A DNA stretch of 64,000 nucleotides from Hygrophila difformis (taxonomy: Eukaryota; Streptophyta; Magnoliopsida; Lamiales; Acanthaceae), in contig JAOANR010000001.1 in NCBI GenBank assembly GCA_030278955.1, positions 23,443,635 to 23,507,634 of the forward strand, written 5' to 3'. Both the position numbers and the translations under genes were made by a program. The notes beneath the pieces were generated by a model. It did no database searches. It had not been told where the DNA came from and was given only the letters and a program-made list of their open reading frames with translations. Shown piece after piece: positions 54,360-64,000 of this stretch (within the stretch, counting starts at the first letter, position 1; each line of letters opens with the position of its first letter).

Positions 54360-55958
54360 GCTAAGTGATCACATTCATGCGAGCTCCATTGTAAACATCA
54401 TGCATTAGATTTTCCATTCATTCAGTACACTTTTAATCCCCACCATGGAAATCTATTGTAACTGATGTACATTTACTGCTTTCCAAAAGAGAATTTCGTC
54501 TTGAGTTCTCCATTATTCGAAAAAGATGTGTGGCAGTCCAAGATGAATAAGTGACTGTCACGCCAAAAACAAGCTGTGACATGCTTGCATGCTCACAGTG
54601 TCTTTTTACTGCTTTCAATTAAACAAACCGGCATAAAACAAGCATAAATCTGTCACCTAAATTCACATGTTGAATTTAGGCTGATGATGAAATTTTCAGA
54701 CTACTACATTGGGATAAAACAATTAAAAATATGCACGACATAAATTCTTGAAGTTTTGAGCTATAAAAATCTAATGATATGATCACTTGAAAGACTAACA
54801 AACTTTCATGTTGAGAATTTGATTGAATAAGTTGTAAGAATTCTTCAAAGGTTAAATTTGAGAATAAAAGCATGTCATGATCAAACCGTCCTTTGTGAGA
54901 TCTGAGCCGAGTCATTTTTACTCAATACTTCTTTGATTGTGTGAATCAATTCGATTAAAGGGCACTAGAACTTGCAATTGGGACCGATTCAAGACCATGC
55001 CATATTCCCGAAATCGAGCAAATGATCGAGGCACCTAGAAAACCCAAAATTTTGGCTTTCGTTTGAATTCCAAACCCAAAAACATTTTCCCCTTTAGGAT
55101 CAACCAATCTGAGCCTTTAAGCCTAATTTTTCTTTGAAGCCACTATATTACTCCTAGCCTTACAAAAAGACCAAGAAAATCAAACCCAAGTGTACATGAG
55201 CCATCCCATCAAGGCATTGTAATTTTTGGTCATCATATATGTATCAATCGGTATGCTATAAACCGATTCAAAAAAAAAAAAAAAGTTGAGATCTTTTCAA
55301 CAAGAATAAATTGCAAATGACAAAGCAAATTAGACAAAGTCTAATGTCATGCAATAGAAAAGAAAAACAAAAGAAAGATAGCAATAATGATGATCATAGA
55401 TTCTGCAACATGCCAAGCTATGGTGGAATGGTGTCATGTCACTTTTTAGCCCAATAATTCCTTTTCCTACCAAATGCTACAACCGTATGCCCGTTATAAC
55501 CTTGAATAAGACCTTGGGATCTCGATTTGAGGAAATGAGCCGGTGGCGAGTTGGTCCAGTTGCAAGCTTATGGGAGAATTTAATTGAATTTGATCTTGAG
55601 CGTTAATGATAAAAGCCAATCTTGAGAGTGAGTGAACTTTCCGATTCTACTATATGTGAGGCTCTGCTTTGATTGATTAATGATTCATGTCATGCTTGAA
55701 TTCAAGAATTAAGCCAATGCGATTTTCTAAACACATATTCAAGAAGAATTAACAATAATGATTGATTTGTATGTTCACTCAAGTGAGAAGTATCATTCCA
55801 TTAAACACTGCAACCAAGAGAGTTTAATACTTGTAATTTCGATTGTCTTATCCCAATATAAAAAGAATGAAATTTCTGAGGCCACGCAAATGGATTGAAT
55901 ATGCAGAGTCTAAGCTCCTAGGAGCACTGACTCTGACTGCTCGGGGACGATCAGTATT
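54360..55958 (+). other. 3' untranslated region of the Athila-like element
   Basis: 1.6 kb without recognised coding sequence. It includes repeated TTTACTGCTTTC motifs also seen in the LTR, a short A run at 55270-55284, and a conserved-looking end (GCTCGGGGACGATCAGTATT) before the PPT. Confidence 0.65.
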
Positions 55959-55972
55959 AAATGTGAGGATGT
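55959..55972 (+). promoter_or_regulatory. PPT of the Athila-like element
   Basis: AAATGTGAGGATGT directly before the 3' LTR start TGATAATGG. Confidence 0.75.
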
Positions 55973-56304
55973 TGATAATGGCCAAAATTGTCCATTATTT
56001 CCAATTCATTTCCGTGTCTGAGACGGACATTTTGATCGTGATTCCATCTTATTTCAATAAGAAAGCAGTTGAATTTGACAGATTAATGCGAGTTTGTAAA
56101 AACATCGAGCCGGTAACAAAAAGACACAAAATATGCAATTTTAATTGCATTTGTGTTAGAAAAATCCAATAACATGAAAAAAGGAAAAAGAAAAGAAAAA
56201 GGAATGAAAAGATGGGCAAAAGAATAAAAGAGCCCACAAAAATCCAAAAAGATGGGAAAAAGATTGAAAATCCCACAACTGAAATTTGGTTAAGTGTTAA
56301 AGCA

Positions 56305-56706
56305 CAATTTGAATTGTAGGCAATTCGAATTAATTCGAATTGCACAACAATTCGAATTGCTGAAGAGAGCAAAGAATTGGTTAAGTGTTGGAAGGGATGC
56401 AGAAGTCTAATTCGAATTGTTCAAGTTCGAATTAATTCGAATTAGGGAATGAAGAGAGAAGAAACCCAAAGGCAAGAAGAAGATGCAATTCGAATTGTCC
56501 AATTCGAATTAATTCGAATTGGCACAAACAATTCGAATTGCCAACAAGTGCAAGAAGCCAAGCAGAAACCCTCATCCAATTCGAGAAAATACCAATTCGA
56601 ATTATCCCAACAATTCGAATTGATAACTGAAGGCCAAAATCCCAGCTCAAGGAAGAGATCTCACAATTCGAATTAATTCGAATTGGTTGAGATAATTCGA
56701 ACTTCA
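56305..56706. repeat. AATTCGAATT palindrome cluster 1 (3' LTR)
   Basis: Same arrangement as 36805-37205 in the 5' LTR, with single-base changes (for example AATTTGAATT at the first half-site). Confidence 0.95.
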
Positions 56707-57651
56707 CTCAACAATTCATCCAAATGAAGCTGTGGAGCATGAACACAACATTGGTGGGCCTAGGGTTTTAAAGATTGTCTATAAAAGCAGACTTCCACAA
56801 CAGAATCAGAGGGGAAGAATTTTAACCAAAAAGCAGCTTGGGACAAAAAGAACAACAGGAGGTTCCACACGCCTTAAGGGTTAGGTAGGTAGTTTAGTTT
56901 AGTTTAGTTTATTTTTCTTGCAAGTAGTGTAATCTTTACATGCTTTGAACTTAGTTTAGTATAGAAGCAGTTTGTGTAACCCTTAGAGTAGCCATTTTCC
57001 ATATTTTTACATGCTTTCTAGTTAGAATAAACCCTACCTTCAAGCTAATGATGGTTTTGGGTTCTTTATTTTGCTTTCAAGTGTCAATACAAGGAAAATT
57101 TCCAGAAATGGTTTTATTCATTTGTTTTGGCACTCTTTAATGCTTTCCCTAGAAATAAATGCTCAGTATGTTTGTTTGTTTCAACTAGGTTACATTTATT
57201 ATGTCCTAGTTGACATTCAAACTTAATAAATGCATGTTTGGTGGGTTTTTGGCTTGATTTAGTGCCTTAGAGCTTCAAATAAGTGTTCTTAGGTTTTAGA
57301 TGTTTTTAGGGTTTGTTTTAATTTTTATTTAAGTTTTATTCTTCCTGCCTTAATCTCATTTTATGCTACCTTAGAGAACTTGAGTGTTCTTAGTTTACTC
57401 ATGTAGTTCTTAGATAACTAGATGTTTTAGGTTCTTTGATCTTTGATCTCTTGTTTGTAGAAATAGGGTTTGAATCTGACCAATACCCACTAGACATGTA
57501 TTTGTTTATTTCTTGAAAATCTCACTAGGGTGGCTGTGAAATGACATTGATGTGAGATGAGGGATTTAGTAAATCTAAACCCATCATTACAGTACAGTGT
57601 TCACCTAACCCATACTTGTGAGAACAAAAAATTGTTGTTGTCTGAAAATAT

Positions 57652-58121
57652 GTGATTCGAATTGAGGCAATTCGAATTAACTCGAATTGCCTAAGAAATT
57701 CGAATTGCATAGCCAAATTCTTCTCTTCATGTGGTTTCCAACCAATTCGAATTATCCAATTCGAATTAATTCGAATTTGCTCAACAATTCAAATTGGCTT
57801 GAAAACCCACATTGTATCCATTGTCATCCCTTCATGCCTTAGTTTATTTTTCATCTCTTACCAATTCGAATTGTCCAATTCGAATTAATTCGAATTGCTG
57901 AACAATTCGAATTCACCTTCCTCTTGGGGTATATGCCTTAGTCAATTTTGAGCAAGGAAAGGACTTCATCAATTCGAGTTGCCCAATTCGAATTAATTCG
58001 AATTGCTCAACAATTCGAATTAGATGATATCTCATTCCTTTGTAAGGACTAATTGGGTAAGATTATACTTCATCCTTCATGCATTCTCAATTCGAATTAC
58101 CCCAATAATTCGAATTGAACT
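57652..58121. repeat. AATTCGAATT palindrome cluster 2 (3' LTR)
   Basis: Same arrangement as 38153-38620 in the 5' LTR. Confidence 0.95.
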
Positions 58122-60894
58122 ATCCCTTCTATTTTGAAAACTCCAAAAATATTTTCTTTCATGATTTGTGTAAGTTGCATGGGTGTATTGGGCCTCGGCC
58201 CAGTTCATCTGATTTCTATCCATTACACATTTCAACCTACTAGTGTGTACTTATTGTGTGCTTAACACCCACACAGTACCAAAAATATTTTCTTACTTTC
58301 ATGTTTTCTCCTTCATTGTGTGTATGAACGGATAATGAGAAACACCACAGATTAATGTTGGTGAAAGGTCCCTTCGCAGGGATATCGACTAACCCGTCTT
58401 CTGTGTGTCAATTATTATTTGTTATTTTGCATGATCTGGTTAGTGGTTGGTGGAAGCTTCGGCGAGCGTTCTCTTCACTAAAAGTTTCGATTAGTCACTC
58501 AGCCAATTCCTAATCAGATACAGTTTTCATTTTCTTTATCTTAATTTCTCAACCTGAATTCAAGTTGCAATAGTATCAACTGATGTCGACCAACATCAGT
58601 TGAGAAATATTACAGCAAGAAATATGTGGGTTCTTCTTCCACTCACAGACAAAAGAACACTAAATAGCGGCGGTCACCGTTATTTGGAATTCTTTTTGTC
58701 TAAAATCAATCATCTGGGAAAATTGGGAACCGGACAGCAGATGTTTGCAGCCCGGAAAACCCCAACCATCTCTGGCACTCTTTTTAGCCACTTTCTTCTC
58801 ATCTCAGGCTAATTCACCTTTGTGTATCGCATTCTGTCTAACCCCACCATATATTTTGGGGTATGTTATTTTCCTTTTCGTATACTTGTATGCATGATAC
58901 TATTATGTAGATGTTCTGGTCTTATGATTATTTTGGGGATCCTTCCCCTTGGACATAGAAGTCTTGATTTAAATCAGATGCTGCATAATAAATTTCCAAC
59001 AAAAACTCCTTTATAAAATCCGGATCTGAGTAAGGGATAAATTCAACAGTTATGACTAATTCATATTCCACTGGGGGTTGATTTTGAGAGCTTAGAAGCA
59101 GAGTCAGCGATTAGGTCTCACATAGACTGAAAGGATCTGTGTTTTAATTGAGAGTTTAGTACCTGTCTAGGGAATGATTTTCAAATATTCATTTGCTTCT
59201 CAAAATTGTTGTGTGTTGGAAATCTGATATTAGATATCGCATTAAGTCAATATCCACTTGGGTATAGATGAGATGTGATAAATAATACTAGAGGAACAAC
59301 ATATAGGCCTTGGTGAATTTCTAAGGTAGGGTCGAGTATTTCTTCGACTACTATCTTCTTCTGCCAAAGTCTAAAATTGAGTCTTGAGTGAGTACATCCG
59401 GAATAGGTTCATTTATGGATCTGTTTCATTTAGTTTGTATCTCATAACTACCCAGATGTTGTAAGCCCTGTGGCTTATTGATATCTCGGGGGTTCTTGAT
59501 CTGCATCTGGTCACCAAGATCAGGGGCTCTTTTATACTAACGGAAAGAGACGTTTTTAACGATTCCGAGTGATAGATTTAAATGCTTTCTTTACAGCTTT
59601 CTTTACTGCTTTCCTTTAAATGCTTTCATAGAGGTCACTCGGAAGAATTAGGGGCTGTCCATCTGTTAAAAGGTTTGAGAGTTATGGAATGGTTTGGGGC
59701 TTGATTTGAAACTTTGGGTGTGACATGGGGGATTGATAGCAGTACTTGGCATGTCAACTAATGATTTGACAGGTGTTGCTCGTCCACCGTGAACGATTAA
59801 CATACTTTTGCAAGGCATTGCAAGGGGAGTTGAGAGTTTATGGTATCTTAGAAATTGCTATCTTAAGAGCATGTAAACTCTTACTGTAAGTACCTGTCTG
59901 TTAAAGGGAACATGGTATAGAGAACATGAGAGTTAGCTAACTAGAGGATTATCCCAACTAAGATCTGCGTATTAAAAATGGAAGTTTAATTGTGTTTCAT
60001 CTGAATCTTGTCCAATCTTTATTATTTCCTCCCTGTCCCTTCTGTCATATTTAAATCTACTTTCTAGATAGTGTAGCATAATTTTATTTTGCTTTCGTAG
60101 TATAGATTTAATTGCTTTCCTCGATCTAGTTTACCATGCTTTGAAGAATAATTTTTACTGCTTTCATGATCTGATTTAAATTATGTCAAGTAGTTGTTAG
60201 AAACCCTTGCAAAACTTGAAACGAGTAACCGAGTGAAAAATCTTAGTAAACGACGTGGGCCCTGCTTCCATCGCACATCCTCCAGTGAACGATCCGGTAC
60301 TTACTATAAAATTACTGCAATTTTTGACCCGTGCGCTTTCGGGAGCACAGTGTCTTGACACGAGTAAATAAAAACAACATTTTGGAAAATACTCATACAG
60401 TGGGAAGATGTTCAAGAACTTCATGGCAGGTATCTTCTTGACATGAAATTAAGAGAAGCATCATGGTGCAGATACCAAGGACTTTCAGGGTGACAGACTG
60501 AAGGTCCATCCCGGTTGCACCGTGATATTTGTCAAAAGTTTCATGGCGGGAAGGACCGCAGCGCCATTTGAACCCCACAGGAGTAATAAAAAGGGAAATC
60601 TTAATATATTCTTAAACCCATTCCCTTAATCATAACTCTTTTCATTTAATAAATCTGAACTTGGAAATTGTATTTAGACGGTTCTTCAACCCCCAGTAGC
60701 AAAAATGAAACTCGTCAAAAGTTTCATGGCGCCGTTGCCGGGGACTCTTGAGGCACCATTTGAAATCACAGTTTCCTCCTTAAGCAATAAACCAGTAAAG
60801 GAATTTTCAGAAAATTACTCGTGTTGGCGAAGCTCGTCAAAAGTTTCACGGTGCAACAAAAAACAATTCATTGATGGTATCAAAATAATTGAGG

Positions 60895-61290
60895 GACACT
60901 ACCTAGAAGTATTCAGCGACCATGCCTAGCAGAATTCAGCGACACAATCCAGAAGAATTCAGCGATGCTACCAAAAATACAATTCTGCGATGCTACCAAA
61001 AATAATTTAGTGATGCTATCAAATATATTTCACCGACTATATGTATAGGAATTCAGCGACCATACCTAGAAGAATTCAGCGATACTAGCGAGAAGAATTC
61101 AGCGACTTTGCAAAGAAGAATTCAGCGATGCTACGATATACAATGCAGCGATAATACCAAAAATAATTCAGCGACGTTTTCATGAATAATTTAACGACTT
61201 TATCAAGAACAATTCAGCGATGCTATCAAGAACAATTTAGCGACTTTTCATCAGCAAATTCAGCGACTCAGCTATGAATATTTCGGGTAC
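60895..61290. repeat. TTCAGCGA short repeats, right part
   Basis: More than a dozen copies of AATTCAGCGA(T/C) with spacers such as TGCTACCAAAAATA. It belongs to the Mutator-like element and continues the array left of the Athila-like insert. Confidence 0.85.
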
Positions 61291-61596
61291 ATTTTCATGA
61301 ACAATTCAATGATTTTATTTAAAAATATTTCAGCGATGTATATCTATGTATAGCAGCATAATTAAGTAAATTGGAGGGTAATGTAATATCGATCTTTGAA
61401 ATGCAGAGAAGAAGAGAAGAAGAACGGAAGAAGAAGGAAGAAGAAGAATGTTCATTCTCAAATAATATAGCAAATTTACTATTGTAACCTTCAAGTTAAT
61501 CTCAACCATTGATTTACAAAATTAATCAATAGTGAGAATCTGTCGCAGCACATCAAGTCAAATGACTTGATCGCACCCTAACCAAAACCAATGATT

Positions 61597-61625
61597 TTAT
61601 ATATACTATATATATATATATATAA
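61597..61625. repeat. (TA)n microsatellite
   Basis: TATATATAC then an uninterrupted TA run next to the right TSD of the Mutator-like element. Confidence 0.9.
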
Positions 61626-61690
61626 TCAAAAAATATTAAATCGATTTAAAATAACTTAATTCGGTTATATATTAAATCAATGTCTATATG

Positions 61691-64000
61691 TGTAACACCC
61701 CGGTTTTTGGTCACCCAGGTCGGGGTGTTACCGCCACACCTCTCTAGCAAGACACGGTTTCTCCGAGCTCACTAAAGAGATGCAAGGCTATGGTTTTTTT
61801 TTTTTTCAGAATTTAAAATATTCAAACAGCCCATTCATATATAATTTGAAAATAATACATCAAAGTTGCAGCGGAAAATAATATTTACATATATGTATCG
61901 CAGCGGAATTTAAATATAGGGCCAACATGGCCTAATCACGGGTTAAACAGGCCCGTTCATGCAAGATCTAGTCTAATACAAAAATTCAAAATAATATATC
62001 ATCCCAAACTTCCCGTGTATGCATATGACGATGCATAATTCTCAACTCTGAAAGAACAAGAAAAAGAAAATATGGTTTTGGTCAGCACTACGTGCTGAGT
62101 AAGTTAACACATACATAACTATGGGGTTTCAAAGCCATTATTTAAATTTAAAGAAAACATGTGCACAACACCACATAATCTAACTCATCTATCTAACAAT
62201 AATTAAATGGCATAATTTAAAGGATAGAGACTTCATAAGATCATAATATAATTTGCAAAGCAATATAATTAGAGGACATAAATTAAAAGCATAATCCAAA
62301 AGGACAATTTTCGAGTCTCCTAGTTTCATATCTCATGTCTCATGTTTCAAGTTTATATTTCAATTTCCATTCGGCAAGTTTTATATTTCAATTGCCTTTC
62401 GGCAAGCAGTATATTTCAATTGCCTTTCGGCAAGCAAGATATTTCAATTGCCTTTCGGCAAGCAGGATATTTCAATTGCCTTTCGGCAAGCAAGATATTT
62501 CAATTGCCTTTCGGCAAGCAGGATATTTCAATTGCCTTTCGGCAAGCAAGATATTTCAATTGCCTTTCGGCAAGCAGGATATTTCAATTGCCTTTCGGCA
62601 AGCAAGATATTTCAATTGCCTTTCGGCAAGCAGGATATTTCAATTGCCTTTCGGCAAGCAAGATATTTCAATTGCCTTTCGGCAAGCAGGATATTTCAAT
62701 TGCCTTTCGGCAAGCAAGATTTTTCAATTGCCTTTTGGCAAGCAAGATATTTCATGTGTATTTTATTTCAAAGGAATTCCCAATCCTTTAAACCTTAAAG
62801 GCTAATTTCACCGTTTTCACAAGATATCAAGATTTGACTCGGTTATATCTCAACTCATCTCAACCCTAAAGGTTAATTCCATGTTTCAACAAGATTTCAA
62901 AATTTCGTTTCGGTAAATCACAGTTTACTCTAAAATTCGTCTAAAATCAGATTTAATCCCAAAAATTCCAAAATTTCATATCTGACTCGGAAACATCAAG
63001 ATCTACAACTTTCGTGTTTTAACTTTTTCAATCCGAGATACCTAAGTAGGTCAAAAACACCAATTTTTGCATAAGAACAAATCTGTCCGAGTTTAATGTG
63101 TCACAGTTTAAAGATTTCGAATTCTACCATATCAATTCAACTCCAAATTTAATGAAATTTGACAGGGATCATCTTAAGACATTTATCTACAACTTTCATG
63201 TTTGGCCAAAGATCTAAAACAGCCTAGATCCTATGTCAAAAACGTGATCAAGATCATTCCTAAGTTCTGTCCAAGATTTCAAGATCTAGATTCAAATAGT
63301 TCGGATTCGGTGGATTTTCACATATCAAATCAACTCCAAAAATTCTCAAAAATTTACAGTAGCTAGGTCTAAGTCTTAGGAACGTTTTTCTTGTTTTAAG
63401 TTTTTCCGTTTGAGTTCGTTTTAAGGTTCGGAAAAATTAATCAAATCTGTTGCGTCGGTAGAAAGTATAAATTGACAGATTTTCGATTTCTTGTTAATCT
63501 TTTAGTTTTGAATGTTTTAATTCATCCCAAAACCATGTAAGAGTTAACTTACAGTATCTATGAACGTCGGGAATGTCCAATTCGGAGGCGTGGCTTCCAG
63601 ATCACCGTTTCTCCTCTCCGTTCGTCGGGTTCTACGATCTAGATCCGATACGGGGGTGTAGAAAGAAAAAGGAGATGATTAGGATTCGTTTTCAAATCGT
63701 TTATTGAATAAAGATTGGACCGAGACTTACCACGACTATGGAGATCTGTTGCGAACTCGTCCAACAGCGTTCGTCTTGGTTTCGTGCCTCCGACGACTCC
63801 GGATTTAGGGTTTCGAACGTATAGAATGCTTTAGGGTTTCGTAAACTTGTTCGGGGCTCCCAAGGGGCTTATTTAAAGAATTCTAAGTCCCTAGGGCGTC
63901 CACGGCCGACCTAGAACTCTGGAGTCGAGAGGTGTTCAACCGAAAGTCGAAAAATCCGCGTTCGGGTGAGAGATTCACGCAACAACCAAATCTGTGGGGT
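61691..64000 (-). mobile_element. LTR of a Gypsy element related to 10471-17964, cut by the window edge
   Basis: Starts TGTAACACCCCGG on the plus strand, the reverse complement of the LTR end CCGGGGTGTTACA. It follows the 10471 family LTR backwards through TTAACACATACATAA, CTACAACTTTCGTG and the GGAGGCGTGGCTTCC region to about LTR position 440. It is clearly diverged from the two LTRs at 10471 and 15278. It may be a solo LTR or one end of an element that continues past 64000. Confidence 0.88.
62355..62746. repeat. 28-bp minisatellite, 14 units, in the LTR
   Basis: The core ATTTCAATTGCCTTTCGGCA is repeated every 28 bp. Interior units strictly alternate endings AGCAAG and AGCAGG, which makes a 56-bp higher-order unit. 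Each unit can fold TTGCC-TTTC-GGCAA. Because 28 is not a multiple of 3, all three frames stay open; these are not proteins. Confidence 0.95.

Larger units (their letters stand above)
36472..60848 (+). mobile_element. giant Athila-like LTR retrotransposon, 24.4 kb, complete ends
   Basis: The LTRs start TGATAATGGCC, end AAAAGTTTCA, and are flanked by the 5-bp duplication CGGTG (36467-36471 and 60849-60853). Order: 5' LTR, tRNA-Asp-type PBS, gag, protease, RT, RNase H, integrase, an LTR-like spacer with palindromes and a TATA box, a long spliced extra ORF, a 1.6 kb tail, PPT, 3' LTR. Gag with CX2CX3HX4C, FMDDF in RT, IVFMGPF in integrase and an extra ORF after pol fit the Athila lineage of Gypsy. 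Athila elements are usually about 10-13 kb, so this one is about twice that. The LTRs are almost identical, yet gag-pol has several lesions. Confidence 0.93.
55973..60848 (+). repeat. 3' LTR of the Athila-like element
   Basis: 4,876 bp. It matches the 5' LTR except for scattered substitutions and indels: a 12-bp duplication near 59590 (AGCTTTCTTTAC) and three 1-base indels account for the 13-bp length difference. Palindrome clusters at 56305-56706 and 57652-58121. Confidence 0.95.
36111..61589. mobile_element. Mutator-like non-autonomous element, split by the Athila-like element
   Basis: The termini GGGTTCGGTTATGGTGC (36111 on) and GCACCCTAACCAAAACC (to 61589) are imperfect inverted repeats. 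The flanks are perfect 9-bp duplications AATGATTTT (36102-36110 and 61590-61598), as for Mutator-type transposition. Without the insert the element is about 1.1 kb. It has no transposase and carries repeats of AATTCAGCGA(T/C)GCTACCAA on both sides of the insert. Confidence 0.7.

Noticed and set aside
62335..62805. Three overlapping repeat-rich reading frames (QLPFGKQDISIAFRQ...)
   Set aside because: They result from the 28-bp minisatellite, whose unit is not a multiple of three and has no stop in any frame. There is no start context or domain.

Overview
This is plant nuclear DNA, most likely from a dicot. It is AT-rich, has GT-AG introns, carries a plant-type membrane-protein gene, and is packed with plant retrotransposons (LINE, Gypsy, Copia and an Athila-like element), MITEs and a Helitron end. 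I cannot name the species.

Layout. 1-5753: the 3' part of an L1-type LINE (endonuclease end, RT, zinc knuckle, RNase H, short A tail). 5754-10470: AT-rich repeat-derived DNA with diverged direct repeats, a small retroposon, a captured gene fragment and a Helitron 3' terminus. 10471-17964: a complete Gypsy-type element with 2.7 kb LTRs that carries only gag. 17970-28200: the one convincing host gene, on the minus strand (11 exons, 373 codons, signal peptide plus C-terminal membrane segment), with MITEs in its introns, including two nested inside a third. 28877-33194: a complete minus-strand Copia-type element, also gag-only. 33200-36110: intergenic DNA with small transposons (hAT-like, CACTA-like, short retroposon) and weak exon-like remnants. 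36111-61589: a Mutator-like element with 9-bp target duplications, split by a 24.4 kb Athila-like giant (36472-60848). 61691-64000: an LTR, minus strand, of the same family as the Gypsy gag-only element, with a 28-bp minisatellite.

The Athila-like element is the main point of interest. Its LTRs are 4.86 and 4.88 kb and almost identical, with TSD CGGTG and a tRNA-Asp-type PBS. It has gag-pol and a long extra ORF downstream of pol. That ORF has its own upstream TATA box, 5' leader and in-phase intron, and sits behind a copy of the PPT/LTR-start junction and an array of AATTCGAATTAATTCGAATT palindromes like those in the LTR. An LTR-like segment therefore seems to serve as an internal promoter. 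Each LTR also holds a second, perfect PBS 122 bp before its end, which suggests the LTR boundary has moved. Gag-pol carries frameshifts, a stop and a substituted integrase catalytic residue, although the LTRs look young, so the element may have been moved in trans.

The two gag-only elements (one Gypsy, one Copia), each with LTRs, TSD, PBS and PPT, are independent examples of the non-autonomous TR-GAG design. Both would need enzymes from partner elements.
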